NCBI RefSeq assembly: GCF_027172205.1
Contig: NC_070614.1
Coordinates: 36,834,001 to 36,898,000 of the forward strand
Length of the DNA stretch: 64,000 bases
Origin: Podarcis raffonei
Taxonomy: Eukaryota > Chordata > Lepidosauria > Squamata > Lacertidae
Direction: 5' to 3'
Position numbers and translations under genes: made by a program. This document shows positions 63,936-64,000 of this stretch, piece by piece. The notes under the pieces were generated by a model. It made no database searches. It was not told the DNA's origin and was given only the letters and a program-made list of their open reading frames with translations. Within the stretch, counting starts at the first letter, position 1; each line of letters opens with the position of its first letter.

Positions 63936-64000
63936 CTTCCCTTTTACCTGTGGAGAGATGAGGAAAAAGCATGCTGGCAGGGTTATACTGAATTGCTCCC

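Overview
The window is vertebrate nuclear DNA, almost certainly from a squamate reptile and probably a lizard. It is about 98 percent non-coding and dense in SINEs of the squamate 'Sauria' type (head GTGTGGTGTAGTGGTTA), other tRNA-derived SINEs, CR1/L2-type and L1 LINE 3' ends, mariner and hAT miniature elements (MITEs), and simple repeats. A lacertid is possible but this is a weak guess. There are no prokaryotic features and no CRISPR arrays.

Two host genes can be read with confidence. HSPBP1, an Hsp70 nucleotide-exchange factor, lies on the minus strand. All seven coding exons are present between 23047 and 32154 and give a continuous 1014-nt frame (337 codons plus stop) with consistent splice phases. 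A non-coding first exon ends at about 34360 in a GC-rich promoter. BRSK1, a brain-enriched AMPK-related kinase, runs divergently on the plus strand. Exons 1-3 (44958-45075, 59681-59775, 62869-62954) encode the first 99 residues, up to the start of the kinase N-lobe, and the gene leaves the window on the right. In human 19q13.42 the order is PPP6R1(-), HSPBP1(-), BRSK1(+). The strongly GC-rich block at about 18.2-19.2 kb, roughly 4 kb beyond the HSPBP1 stop codon, is therefore best read as the promoter and non-coding first exon of a leftward gene, probably PPP6R1. The first 18 kb would then be its first intron. No PPP6R1 coding exon was found, so this assignment rests on position.

Layout: 1-18 kb is putative PPP6R1 intron 1, with a fossil tyrosine-recombinase retrotransposon at 1.5-4.6 kb, CR1 tails, Sauria SINEs, hAT elements and a small isolated GC island at 11.5-11.8 kb. 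18.2-19.2 kb is a GC-rich promoter. 19.3-23 kb is intergenic DNA plus the HSPBP1 3' UTR. 23-34.6 kb is HSPBP1. 34.6-44.3 kb is the intergenic region between the divergent promoters, with a cluster of mariner MITEs and a LINE fragment carrying an unusually long target duplication. 44.5-64 kb is the BRSK1 5' region, a 14.6-kb intron 1, intron 2 and the start of intron 3.

No previously undescribed gene system was found. The most informative signals are transposon-host interactions. A LINE tail abuts the splice donor of HSPBP1 exon 5. A 62-bp direct duplication surrounds a LINE with a C-terminal zinc-finger-like motif. Two same-orientation SINEs bracket BRSK1 exon 2. Several nested insertions have readable target-site duplications. 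All coordinates of repeats without clear termini are approximate, and family names were given from memory without a database search.
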